Assembly (NCBI GenBank): GCA_012727635.1
Contig: JAAYGQ010000085.1
Coordinates: 1-47,521, forward strand
Source: Tissierellia bacterium
Lineage (GTDB): Bacteria > Bacillota > Clostridia > Peptostreptococcales > Acidaminobacteraceae
Length of the DNA: 47,521 bases
Direction: 5' to 3'
Shown here: in pieces, positions 1-8,149 of the stretch
How the letters are laid out: every line of letters starts with the position of its first letter
How positions within the stretch are numbered: the first letter of the stretch is position 1
Translations under genes and position numbers: made by a program
Notes under the pieces: generated by a model
Told to the model about the DNA's origin: nothing
What the model saw: the letters and a program-made list of their open reading frames with translations, nothing else
Databases searched by the model: none

Positions 1-271
1 CAACATAGACTACAAAGCTCGAAACATAGTATCAATAGTGAATTTCCTAAGTATCAATCTTACCATTTTTCTAATTACTTTAAGTTTTTATTAGAGTCAA
101 TTTTAAATTTTAAATTGCCTCTAAATCCACAATAAAGGCATATTTAAATCTTTTCTATTAAGATCTCTATATGCCTCTATTAATATCAGTTTATTTAAAA
201 ACATACCGTGATTTAATTTAGAATAATTAAATTCAAAACCCATCGAACTTATGTATTTAGAAATTGTATTT

Positions 272-1009
272 TCAAACAAGTGTGCTACCGCAATATTCGC
301 ATTCTCCCAACCCGCCACTTAAAATTGTATTGCTCGCCCCGCAGCCCGGACATTGTACTTTTCTTGGACCAGCAATTTTTGTCGAAAACTGAATATTTGC
401 CATAGCTGCCATTGTCGATCTAGGCATAACCAAATTCCTTTGTTGCAAATCAAGATAAGAATCTGGAAAGTAGCCCCCATCGAGCATAAGCTGTAAATCA
501 GCGCAGGTTTTCTCATAAGTAGCAGGGAAAGCAGCTGCAATACTATCTAAAGAATACTCATTCCCCCCATTAATAATAGCTGTATAACGAGAAAAATCTG
601 TTGAACGTTTCATAAATCTTTTGCCGTAGAATATAAGCACTGCGCCACCGCCAATTAATGATATAAGACCTGAAAACCCATTTGCTTTCGAACCCATTAA
701 ACCAGACACAATAAGGACGCTGCCAAAAATTATCATTGCCTTACCATTCTGTTCATAGGCATGTTTTTCTGAAGTAACCTTTTTAATGAGCAAGTATATG
801 CCAGCCGGGGGAAATAGAAAAAATAGCATCACTTTCCCCCAAGTGAGTTCTTGCTGAGGGGGAGTAGCGTTGTCAAACTGCCCATAAGATTGTTTTTCTG
901 ATGTAAGCTTTTTGATAAGTAAGTATATTCCAACAGGGAAAAAAAATATAAACCACAGTATTATGACAACCCAAGAAACTTCTTTTTTTACTGATGAAGA
1001 TCTAGACAT
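272..1009 (-). CDS. zinc-ribbon membrane protein with internal repeat
   Basis: Protein of 245 aa with no family I can name. The N-terminal 80 residues hold two copies of the same module, a hydrophobic helix followed by GIYLLIKK(L/V)TSEK and an aromatic/Gln stretch, so the first 80 residues are an internal tandem duplication. A third hydrophobic stretch follows at about 90-125 (IIFGSVLIVSG and nearby). The soluble C-terminal part ends in a zinc ribbon (CPGC...CEYC) within the last 30 residues. The start is supported by GGGAGGT six bases upstream of ATG. It lies downstream of the SPFH/zinc-ribbon gene on the same strand, with 394 bp between them, so an operon is uncertain. Likely a membrane-anchored zinc-ribbon protein; its function is unknown. 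Confidence 0.75.
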   Translation of the reverse strand: MSRSSSVKKEVSWVVIILWFIFFFPVGIYLLIKKLTSEKQSYGQFDNATPPQQELTWGKVMLFFLFPPAGIYLLIKKVTSEKHAYEQNGKAMIIFGSVLIVSGLMGSKANGFSGLISLIGGGAVLIFYGKRFMKRSTDFSRYTAIINGGNEYSLDSIAAAFPATYEKTCADLQLMLDGGYFPDSYLDLQQRNLVMPRSTMAAMANIQFSTKIAGPRKVQCPGCGASNTILSGGLGECEYCGSTLV

Positions 1010-1403
1010 AAATCTACCTCCCTTTTATTGAATAACTAGAGAATCTAATTCACAGGACATTTTTTAAACTCTTTTATCTCTACTTATCTTAGACACTTAG
1101 CTACAAATTCTTATAAAATATCGCGTCCCTTTATTAGCATGTCTCTAATCAATAAATGTAATTGTTTTAAGCATAAATAATATAACTTTAATTAGAAACT
1201 ATATAAGAATACTTTGTATTTACAAGTAATTCTATAGCTTATTTGCGCAAGCAATTCTTACTTTTTTCCTGTCTTTAAACAAAAATTCTGAAAAACATTA
1301 TTTGGTTATAACCTTTACTCGCTTTATCGAAATAACAAAATAAACTTGAAATTATTTCAACATAAAAGACTATATAAAATCAGAAAATCTATGTATTATT
1401 CGC
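1010..1403. other. AT-rich intergenic region, 394 bp
   Basis: No coding frame, tRNA or clear terminator seen. On the minus strand there is a possible promoter for the gene that starts at 1009: TTGTAA (1220-1225), a 16-base spacer, then TATAGT (1198-1203), which would give a leader of about 190 nt. This is a motif match by eye in AT-rich DNA and is weak. A short imperfect inverted repeat (GAAATAA...TTATTTC, about 1328-1357) lies just past the end of the SPFH gene. Confidence 0.35.
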
Positions 1404-2708
1404 TTACTTAAATTTTTGACCGCATTCAAGACAAAACTTTGGACTTCCATCGATTGGCGTGTTGCAATTTGGACAAGTTTTTTTCAGCGATTCCCCACAC
1501 TCGGGACAAAACCTAGTGTTTTTGCCTGGTAGTATTGCCCCACAATATCTGCAAGGCTGAGGAAATTGGTAATTACACTCTGGACAAGAATCAACTCCAA
1601 GCTTCGAATCAGCTCCGCATTCCGGACAGGGATTGTACTTCTTTCCGCATTCAGGACAGAAATTCATGCTTTTATTGAATTCTTTCATGCACCCGACACA
1701 AAGCACGATTTCTTTTTTTATACTGCCTTCACTTTTAAACAAATCACACCCGCAATTTGAACAAAAACCAATGTCTTTATCCATTGTAGAATTGCAACTC
1801 GGACATTTTTGTGTGTTATTAATTTGAGTATTGAGTTCTTTCGATATATCTCCTAATTGCCCACCAAAGGATCCACCCACTGCCGTCCCCATTGCAAGGC
1901 CAAGACCTGCTCCCATGAAGTTTGAAGAGGAAGAACTAGTATTCTTAGCGGCCCCCTCCAGCGTGTCAAATGAACGTTCCTGCTGATAGTTATAACCAAT
2001 AATATCCATTTCGGCTTTCTTAGATAAGGCGCTTTTTAATTGCTTTACGGCGGGATCATCTTCAGGAACGCTAATATCGTTCACATAGAAATTGACAAGA
2101 TGAATACCATATTCAGCAAACACAGGTTCAATTTTACTTTTAAGATATTCAGATAATTCATCAATATAGGCATTTATCTCTAGGATACCAATTTGTTTAT
2201 GTACCAAATAAGATGATATAGAGTCTTTCACTTTTGTTAAATACAGCCCACGAAAATACTTTATCAAATTAGTCTTGTCAAATATGGGAAGTGTTCCAAC
2301 AAGCTTCATTAAGAATTGCTCCGAGTTGTCAATTTTAATTCCGAATTGTCCAAAAGCCCGAAGCGGTACAAAAATTTTGTATTTTGGATCCTGTAATTGG
2401 ATAGGTGAAGTAGTCCCCCATTTTATGTCCATCGAATATACTTTATTTACAAACCACACTTCTGCCGTGAAGGGTGAAAGACCGCCAAAGGGAAGATTAA
2501 TGAATTTATTAATCAGTGGAATATTTGCTGTTTCAAGTGTATGGCGACCGCTTTGGAACACATCTAGTGCTCTTCCTTCTTTAAAAAGAACTGCTTCTTG
2601 AGATTCATTAACAATTAGCTGGGTCCAAGTACCAAGCTCTTCGCTTGGATATTTATAAGCAAAAACATTAGGGTTTCCATTATATTTGACTACTTTTATT
2701 ATTGCCAT
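1404..2708 (-). CDS. SPFH (band 7) domain protein with five zinc ribbons
   Basis: Protein of 434 aa. The N-terminal about 240 residues match the SPFH/band-7 group typified by Bacillus YdjI (often annotated 'virion core protein-like'): start MAIIKVVKYNG, the VNKVYSMDIKWGT strand and a conserved FYVNDISVPEDD stretch. A Gly/Ser-rich linker (about 255-300) follows. The C-terminal 140 residues carry five consecutive zinc ribbons, each made of two CxxC knuckles (CPSC/CSNC, CVGC/CPEC, CPEC/CPEC, CRYC/CPEC, CPNC/CLEC). No transmembrane helix is evident, so it may associate peripherally with membrane in the way SPFH proteins do. AAAGGTG precedes the ATG. Relatives are linked to envelope stress or phage-shock type functions; its role here is inference. 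Confidence 0.8.
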   Translation of the reverse strand: MAIIKVVKYNGNPNVFAYKYPSEELGTWTQLIVNESQEAVLFKEGRALDVFQSGRHTLETANIPLINKFINLPFGGLSPFTAEVWFVNKVYSMDIKWGTTSPIQLQDPKYKIFVPLRAFGQFGIKIDNSEQFLMKLVGTLPIFDKTNLIKYFRGLYLTKVKDSISSYLVHKQIGILEINAYIDELSEYLKSKIEPVFAEYGIHLVNFYVNDISVPEDDPAVKQLKSALSKKAEMDIIGYNYQQERSFDTLEGAAKNTSSSSSNFMGAGLGLAMGTAVGGSFGGQLGDISKELNTQINNTQKCPSCNSTMDKDIGFCSNCGCDLFKSEGSIKKEIVLCVGCMKEFNKSMNFCPECGKKYNPCPECGADSKLGVDSCPECNYQFPQPCRYCGAILPGKNTRFCPECGESLKKTCPNCNTPIDGSPKFCLECGQKFK

Positions 2709-2868
2709 GACAGCACCTTTCTATATTCGAGCTTCATCTTCGTCGATTCTTGAACATCGACATTTAATCAGTAAACCATCGTCTTGAAATGTTCCTGCTT
2801 TAGTAATTCAATTGGTTTTAAACACAATGTATTTTGTAAAAATCCTAACAGCCTTAATGAACTTAGAC

Positions 2869-3216
2869 TTATCCCGCCTTTGAACCATTGGGTACCGGCT
2901 TTTCTGGCTGTGCCAATACCGGTATGATACCGTCAGCGTAGCCTATATCAAATAGCATGCCTTGGGATATCTCGCCAAACATTTTTTTGGGAGCAAGATT
3001 GACAACAAACAATGCTTGATGGCCAATTATTTCCGCTGGGTTATCTCTTTCTTTTTTTAGTCCAACCAAAATCACGCGGTTAAAGTCTCCAAAATCTACC
3101 ACTAGCTTTACCATTTTATCAGATTTTTCTATGTCTTCAACGGTAAGAATGGTCCCTACCCTAATATCAATCTTATCTAGGTCTGCCATCTCAATATTGT
3201 CTTTTACATTGTTCAC
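2869..3216 (-). CDS. stand-alone tRNA-binding domain protein (MetRS beta/CsaA-like)
   Basis: A 115-aa protein made almost entirely of a tRNA-binding OB fold of the kind found at the C-terminus of methionyl-tRNA synthetase, in CsaA and in Arc1p/EMAP II. The fold shows IDIRVGTIL, KLVVDFGD, LFVVNLAPKKMFGEISQGML and a short C-terminal tail. The catalytic MetRS domain is absent. The start chosen is GTG at 3216, which has GAGG eight bases upstream; a TTG at 3246 would add ten residues but has no ribosome binding site. It follows sdaAA by about 40 bp and is probably the last gene of that operon. It may bind tRNA, act as a chaperone (CsaA-like), or serve as a detached MetRS subunit; I cannot choose from sequence. 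Confidence 0.85.
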   Translation of the reverse strand: MNNVKDNIEMADLDKIDIRVGTILTVEDIEKSDKMVKLVVDFGDFNRVILVGLKKERDNPAEIIGHQALFVVNLAPKKMFGEISQGMLFDIGYADGIIPVLAQPEKPVPNGSKAG

Positions 3217-3256
3217 TGCTTCTTCCTCTCGGTCTTTGTTTTTCAAAGACAGTTTT

Positions 3257-4132
3257 TTACTTATTTTTTGTCAGGTACTTTTCTTCTAAAGCCCTAGCCG
3301 AAGGGGTAGCGGCAATGCCTCCTAGAGCTGTCTCCCTTAGTGCCTCGGGTAACATCCTTCCTACCTGATACATGGCCTCTACAACCTCATCAAAGGGAAT
3401 CGGTGAAGTAAGTCCAGCCATGGCTAGATCGGCGCTTATAAAGGCATTAACGATGCCCGAAGCATTACGCAAAGAGCAGGGAAATTCTACAAACCCCGCA
3501 ATGGGATCGCAAACCAGCCCCATAATATGTATAAGAGCAAAGCTCGCAGCGTGGAAAGCGGCTTGCGGTGACCCTCCCATAAGTTCTACCAGGGCGGCCG
3601 CTGCCATGGCCGCTGCTGTACCACATTCAGCTTGACAGCCTCCATCGGCTCCACTAATGGTTGCCGATATAGCAACGATTTTTCCAACAGCTCCCGCCGT
3701 ATAAAGACCTAGGACTAGATCATCTTCATTTAAGGAAAGTTTTTCCTTGGCACTCATAAGGGCCGCAGGCAAAATACCCGACGCTCCCGCCGTAGGAGCA
3801 GCCACAATTCTCCCCATAGATGCATTTACTTCGGAAGTTGAAAGAGCCCTGGCCATGGCTGATAGGATAAATTCACCGCTTAGTGAAGCTTCTTTTCTGT
3901 GATTCCACAACTTTTTAGCACTGCCACCGGTCATTCCCGATAGGGAAAAAACTTCCTTTTTAAGACCCAAAGAAGAAGAATCCGCCATAATAGCTAGGAC
4001 CTCCTTCATATTTGCATCCAGTTGCTGGGCTGTTAGAGCTCCGCTACTGGCTTCATCTTCTCTCGTTAGCTGGCCTATGCTAGATTTTTTCTCTTCACAT
4101 TCTTTTAGGATATCTGCTGCTTTGTAAATCAT
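3257..4132 (-). CDS. sdaAA: L-serine dehydratase, iron-sulfur type, alpha subunit
   Basis: Alpha subunit (291 aa) of the two-subunit, oxygen-sensitive L-serine ammonia-lyase, which converts L-serine to pyruvate and ammonia in the cytosol with a [4Fe-4S] cluster. The sequence has AAPTAGASGILPAAL (about 111-125), GGCQAECG, the CDPIAG motif and FPCSLRNA. Cys166, Cys208 and Cys219 have the same 42- and 11-residue spacing as the cluster ligands of the single-chain E. coli enzyme. The gene overlaps the end of sdaAB by 4 bp (ATGA), implying translational coupling. The length is normal for the family. In an amino-acid-fermenting anaerobe this is a route from serine to pyruvate. Confidence 0.97.
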   Translation of the reverse strand: MIYKAADILKECEEKKSSIGQLTREDEASSGALTAQQLDANMKEVLAIMADSSSLGLKKEVFSLSGMTGGSAKKLWNHRKEASLSGEFILSAMARALSTSEVNASMGRIVAAPTAGASGILPAALMSAKEKLSLNEDDLVLGLYTAGAVGKIVAISATISGADGGCQAECGTAAAMAAAALVELMGGSPQAAFHAASFALIHIMGLVCDPIAGFVEFPCSLRNASGIVNAFISADLAMAGLTSPIPFDEVVEAMYQVGRMLPEALRETALGGIAATPSARALEEKYLTKNK

Positions 4133-4785
4133 TTTTCCTCCACTGCGCCGACGCTGGCTAAATAATAAAAATCCAGAGATTCAAGAGATTTAAAGGTCGA
4201 CAGATCCATTTTCCCATCGAGTTCAAGGACCATGGTGGCAAGTCGTCTTTGGCGAGTGACCTTCATTGTGGCAATATTAACGCCAGTACCGGCCATAAGG
4301 GCACTGATTTTTTGAATCATTCCCAGTTGGTCTTCATACTGAAGAACCAAAGTGGGATAATCTCCCTGGAGGGACACTTCGGTGCCGTTAATTTCAATGA
4401 TTTCCACCCGCCCTCCCCCAAGACTTGATCCGGTAACACTAAAGGACTGATCAAAAACAATCTTTACCGTATTAGGGTGAACGTATCCAAGATCTTTCTC
4501 ATGAAAATCAAAGGCAATCCCTGCTTGCTCTGCTAAGCTAAAGGCACCAACTATTCTTTCATCATAGGTGGTCAGGCCCAGTACCCCTGCCACTAAAGCA
4601 AGGTCCGTCCCATGACCTCTATAGGTTTTAGCGAAGCTTCCATGGAGATAAAAATCCACTTGATGAGCTTCTTCTTGATATATCATCGCGGCAATATTTC
4701 CCAGGCGAAGGGCCCCCGCCGTATGGGAGCTGCTGGGGCCAATCATTACTGGGCCTAAAATATCAAAAAGGCTAATTTCTTTCAT
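4129..4785 (-). CDS. sdaAB: L-serine dehydratase, iron-sulfur type, beta subunit
   Basis: Beta subunit (218 aa) of the iron-sulfur L-serine dehydratase. The N-terminal half has the family signature GPSSSHTAGALRLGN (about 17-31) and the GHGTD segment. The last 75 residues form an ACT domain (QYEDQLGMIQKISALM), which may bind an amino acid and regulate or stabilise the complex. It partners the product of the next gene, sdaAA, with which it overlaps by 4 bp; its start overlaps the stop of the RNase G/E-like gene by one base (TAATG). All of these are in one minus-strand operon. Confidence 0.96.
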   Translation of the reverse strand: MKEISLFDILGPVMIGPSSSHTAGALRLGNIAAMIYQEEAHQVDFYLHGSFAKTYRGHGTDLALVAGVLGLTTYDERIVGAFSLAEQAGIAFDFHEKDLGYVHPNTVKIVFDQSFSVTGSSLGGGRVEIIEINGTEVSLQGDYPTLVLQYEDQLGMIQKISALMAGTGVNIATMKVTRQRRLATMVLELDGKMDLSTFKSLESLDFYYLASVGAVEEK

Positions 4786-5687
4786 TAAAACTCCTTACTC
4801 AGTCTGTGCCTAAGCTCCTCATAATCCTGTTCCAGGCTTTTTAGGGGTGTATAGAAAAGATTGGCTCCCCGCACCGGTAGACTTTGAACCAAAACGCCTT
4901 CTTTTGTAAGGGAGTCCTGAGCGCCATAGCCCTTGCCTGTTCCTACAAGATCAATGATAACAAGTCCTCCGACATTCATTAGAATCAGGCTCTCTTCAAT
5001 AAGATCCCTGGCTGTGTTATTTAGCTCTTCTTCTTTTCCTACACCGTTAACATCTATAACAAGACCCGCCCGAGTGGGCTCGAAAAAAAGAACAATTCCC
5101 CTATCATCGATTTTCCCTCTACGCAGGCGTAGTATTTTTTCTTCCAGCTCCATAAAATAATAACTGTCGCCCTCTTCTTTAAAGGGAGGTCGATGCACTA
5201 GACCCAATTGGTTTTTTATTTCGATCTCTTTTTGTTTTTGTCTTAGCTCATCATATTCTTTTCTAACCTGGTACAAAGGCTTCTTTAATGCTTCTCTTCT
5301 AAAATAGACACCACTTAGATCTAGTTCTTCTAATAAACCGCGATAGGTGGTAGGTATTTCTCTAGAAAAAGAAAGGCTCTGGCCTGCCCTTAGAATCAGA
5401 CTCTCTCCCATAAGACCATAGGAACGAGTAACCAGAGGGTGTTTATCCTCTTGTCTTTTTAAAATCTCGAAGGTTTCAATGGCTCCTAGATGGACCTTTT
5501 CTTGGCATAGACCCTTAAAAGGTCCAAGATCAATAAGATAACCCAGACCTTCTATTTTTTCGAGAACCTTTCCCCGATAAACTTCTCCCCTTTCGCCTTC
5601 TTTTAAAAAACTTCGTCCTTGGATCAGTCGATCATACTCAAAAACAAAGCGGCGGCGATAGGTAGCCGTCTCGTAACTGATTACCAC
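4785..5687 (-). CDS. short RNase G/E family ribonuclease
   Basis: Rne/Rng-family protein of 300 aa. The N-terminus holds an S1-like segment (GEVYRGKVLEKIEGLGYLID, about 34-53). The catalytic DNase I-like part is seen as LVIDVNG and GGLVIIDLVGTG, whose aspartates correspond to the metal-binding pair of RNase E. It is clearly shorter than typical RNase G (about 400-490 aa): the protein ends soon after the second aspartate region, with no zinc-link CPxC motif and no small domain. Metal sites are kept but tetramer formation through the zinc link is not expected. GTG start with AAGGA eight bases upstream; it overlaps the DUF2344 gene by 7 bp. In many Clostridia rng sits before rplU-rpmA; here serine dehydratase follows instead. 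Confidence 0.85.
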   Translation of the reverse strand: MVISYETATYRRRFVFEYDRLIQGRSFLKEGERGEVYRGKVLEKIEGLGYLIDLGPFKGLCQEKVHLGAIETFEILKRQEDKHPLVTRSYGLMGESLILRAGQSLSFSREIPTTYRGLLEELDLSGVYFRREALKKPLYQVRKEYDELRQKQKEIEIKNQLGLVHRPPFKEEGDSYYFMELEEKILRLRRGKIDDRGIVLFFEPTRAGLVIDVNGVGKEEELNNTARDLIEESLILMNVGGLVIIDLVGTGKGYGAQDSLTKEGVLVQSLPVRGANLFYTPLKSLEQDYEELRHRLSKEF

Positions 5688-6298
5688 AGGCTACTTCCTT
5701 CCCTATCATAAACATCCATGAGCCGTACATTGTAGCCATGCACTTCTTCTTCCTTTCCAAGAAGGGCCAAAAGAAGATCCGTTGGTTTAAGATTGGCTTT
5801 GCTTCCCGCCTGAAGAAGAAACTCATAGCCTTGAAGCTCTTCTTCAAAGGCCAGGATAAATTCTCGGGCATCTCTCTCGCGGTAATGCCCTTTTTTATTT
5901 CTTTTTGAAAAAAGTAGAGGATCACCATGTTCTATGACCCGGAGTTTTTCTTTATCACCGGTCAATAGATACCTGGCCGATTCAACAAGACTCATAAGGG
6001 AAGGGCTTTTTTCCACAACTTTATAAGAATGAAGGCTTAGCCCCCGAGGAAATTTAACTTTTTCTAAAAGGCTGGCCTCGGCACCCTCCATTAGTTCGAT
6101 TTCTAAAAGCAGTTTTTGTGCCTCGACTCCCACCGCCAGTGGCAGGGCGAAATTCATAAGGGGTCTGGGGTTAAAGCCCTGGGAATGGGCCATGGGAAGA
6201 CCGGCACTTTTAAAACAGCGCTCCAAGGTTTTCATCAGCTCCAAATGACTAAGGAACATCATAAGGCCTTCTTTTACCATCCACAGTCTAATCACCAT
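5681..6298 (-). CDS. DUF2344 / TIGR03936 radical SAM-linked protein
   Basis: Protein of 205 aa matching the TIGR03936 (DUF2344) family, the usual partner of the TIGR03960 B12-radical SAM protein; in some genomes the two are fused. The N-terminus has the typical pattern FLSHLELMKTLERCFKSAG, followed by HSQGFNPRP. The ATG at 6298 is chosen because GGAGG lies seven bases upstream; a longer frame starting 12 codons earlier has no such site. It overlaps the end of the radical SAM gene by 11 bp and the start of the RNase G/E-like gene by 7 bp, so all three are translationally packed. The biochemical role of the pair is unsettled; RNA modification is the usual guess. Confidence 0.92.
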   Translation of the reverse strand: MVIRLWMVKEGLMMFLSHLELMKTLERCFKSAGLPMAHSQGFNPRPLMNFALPLAVGVEAQKLLLEIELMEGAEASLLEKVKFPRGLSLHSYKVVEKSPSLMSLVESARYLLTGDKEKLRVIEHGDPLLFSKRNKKGHYRERDAREFILAFEEELQGYEFLLQAGSKANLKPTDLLLALLGKEEEVHGYNVRLMDVYDREGSSLW

Positions 6299-8096
6299 AG
6301 CAAATTCCTCCAAAGCTCTTAAGATTGACTCCACAGCCCAAGCAACCTTCCCGGCAATCCGGGGTCAGCTCGCCACTTTGCGCTGCTTGCCACTCTTTTT
6401 TAAGAAAGTCTTTTTTAACACCTACATCAATATGATCCCAGGGTAGCACCTCATCAAGAGAAAAGCTGATTTCTTTGTCCAGATCCATACCCAGCTCTAA
6501 AAAGGCTTCACGCCAGAAATTGATGTTGAAGTGTTCATCCCAGGCGTCCAAAAAAGCCCCCTTGTGATAGGCCCGCTCTAACACCTCTCCCATTTTTCTA
6601 CCACCTCGGCATATATGACCTTCGAGGACCGATGTCTTAGCATCGTGATAGTTATAGCGGAAATTTTTACCCCGTAGAAGTCCCTTTAGATAACGCTGTT
6701 TTTCTTGGAAATCTTCAACGTTTTCCTGGGCCATCCACTGAAAGGGCGTAAAGGGCTTGGGTACAAGACAGGAGGTGCTCACCGTTATCTCAAGATTCCT
6801 TTTTCCGGTCATCTCCTTATAAAGCTCAAAAACTCTCTTAGAAAGATCAGCAATGGCCTTTACATCCTCCATGGTCTCTCCAGGAAGGCCCATCATAAAG
6901 TAAAACTTTACCTTTTTATAGCCTTCTTTAAAGATTTCTTCCATGGTAGAAAAAAGGTCCGATTCGTCGACATTTTTATTTATAATATCTCTCATTCTTT
7001 GACTTCCCGCCTCGGGAGCAAAGGTTAAAGAGCCCTTTCGCTGATCCTGAAGAAGTCTAAGAACATCAATAGAAAAGGTATCCAGTCGCAAAGAAGGCAG
7101 GCTAAATCTCACGTGCTCCTCACTATATCGCTGGGTTAATTCATCCACCAGGGGATAGATCGCCGAATAGTCCAAAGTGGAAAGAGAACTTAAGCCCACT
7201 TCATCAAAGCCCCCTTCCTTTAGAAGGCTATCAATGGATTCAACCAGATTCTCAACACTTCTTTCCCTTACGGGGCGATAAATAATCCCTGCCTGACAGA
7301 AGCGGCAACCCTTAGTGCATCCTCTGAAAATCTCCATAACAGCCCTATCATGGACGATATCCATAAAGGGAGTGATCATTTGTTTTGGATAAAAACATTT
7401 GTCCAAATCATTTATCAGCGCTTTTTGAATTGGAAAGGGCGCCTCTTCAATTGTTGGACGCAGTCCCTGATATACATTCTCTTTATATTCTGGAGTATAG
7501 TATTTTGGGACATACACTCCTCGAAACTTCATGGCTTCTCTTAAAAAGATTTCTTTATTTTTTGTTTGGCTCCAGAGCCCCATGAGATCGAGCAAAACTT
7601 CTTCCCCATCTCCCAGAACAAAAAGATCTATAAAAGCGCTCATGGGTTCCGGATTAAAAGCACAGGGGCCACCGGCAATAATAGGAGGGTCTTCGGGCCC
7701 ACGGTCCTGGGACCTAAGGGCTAGGCCACCAAGATCTAGCATTTTCAGAACCGTTGTAAAACTAAGTTCATACTGAAGAGTAAAGCCGATTAAATCAAAA
7801 TCCTTCATAGGTCTTTTGTTTTCAATGGAAAAAAGCGGTGTTTTTCCCTCACGGATTAGTTTTTCCATATCACCCGCCGGCGCAAAAAGGCGCTCACACA
7901 AATAGTCTTCTTTTTCATTGATTAAACCATAGAGAATATGAAGGCCAAGATGGCTCATGCCTACCTCATAAAGATCGGGAAAGGCCAAAAGAAAGTCTGC
8001 CTTCACTTCCTGGGGATTTTTTATTATGGAGCCCCTCTCCTCACCTAAATAACGGGTGGGTTTTTCCACCTGTTTTAATAATTCTATAAATTTCAT
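6288..8096 (-). CDS. B12-binding radical SAM protein, TIGR03960 family
   Basis: Radical SAM enzyme of 602 aa. The N-terminal region (about 30-220) resembles the cobalamin-binding-like domain of this family (FPDLYEVGMSHLGL, GGPCAFNPEP). The radical SAM core follows with the cluster motif C260-x3-C264-x2-C267 (RGCTKGCRFCQAG), a GLSSLSTLDYS strand and FMMGLPGETMEDV. The C-terminus is Cys-rich (CREGCLGCGVN). It heads the operon with the DUF2344 partner and an RNase G/E-like protein, an arrangement conserved in Clostridia. GAGGT precedes the ATG. The substrate is unknown. Confidence 0.93.
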   Translation of the reverse strand: MKFIELLKQVEKPTRYLGEERGSIIKNPQEVKADFLLAFPDLYEVGMSHLGLHILYGLINEKEDYLCERLFAPAGDMEKLIREGKTPLFSIENKRPMKDFDLIGFTLQYELSFTTVLKMLDLGGLALRSQDRGPEDPPIIAGGPCAFNPEPMSAFIDLFVLGDGEEVLLDLMGLWSQTKNKEIFLREAMKFRGVYVPKYYTPEYKENVYQGLRPTIEEAPFPIQKALINDLDKCFYPKQMITPFMDIVHDRAVMEIFRGCTKGCRFCQAGIIYRPVRERSVENLVESIDSLLKEGGFDEVGLSSLSTLDYSAIYPLVDELTQRYSEEHVRFSLPSLRLDTFSIDVLRLLQDQRKGSLTFAPEAGSQRMRDIINKNVDESDLFSTMEEIFKEGYKKVKFYFMMGLPGETMEDVKAIADLSKRVFELYKEMTGKRNLEITVSTSCLVPKPFTPFQWMAQENVEDFQEKQRYLKGLLRGKNFRYNYHDAKTSVLEGHICRGGRKMGEVLERAYHKGAFLDAWDEHFNINFWREAFLELGMDLDKEISFSLDEVLPWDHIDVGVKKDFLKKEWQAAQSGELTPDCREGCLGCGVNLKSFGGICYGD

Positions 8097-8115
8097 TTTC
8101 TACCTCGCTAGGGCA

Positions 8116-8121
8116 ATTATA
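8116..8121 (-). promoter_or_regulatory. possible -10 box before the TIGR03960 operon
   Basis: TATAAT on the minus strand, about 20 bases before the start codon of the radical SAM gene, in the 53-bp gap after radC. No convincing -35 hexamer lies 16-18 bases upstream (TACCCA), so the promoter is tentative. Confidence 0.35.
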
Positions 8122-8149
8122 CCTTAAGCTGGCAATAATGGGTAGAGGG

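Noticed and set aside
121-318. A 65-codon minus-strand frame at the start of the window
   Set aside because: Its first third runs out of frame through the end of the zinc-ribbon gene, there is no ribosome binding site at its ATG, and the rest is low-complexity AT-rich sequence. A decayed fragment is possible but unsupported.
2721-2807. A start-less minus-strand frame with CRC and an acidic tail upstream of the SPFH gene
   Set aside because: Only about 28 codons with no ATG, GTG or TTG start in a good position; it could be a remnant but is too short to support.
3217-3246. TTG start for the tRNA-binding-domain protein
   Set aside because: No ribosome binding site upstream, while GTG at 3216 has GAGG at proper distance and leaves the domain whole.
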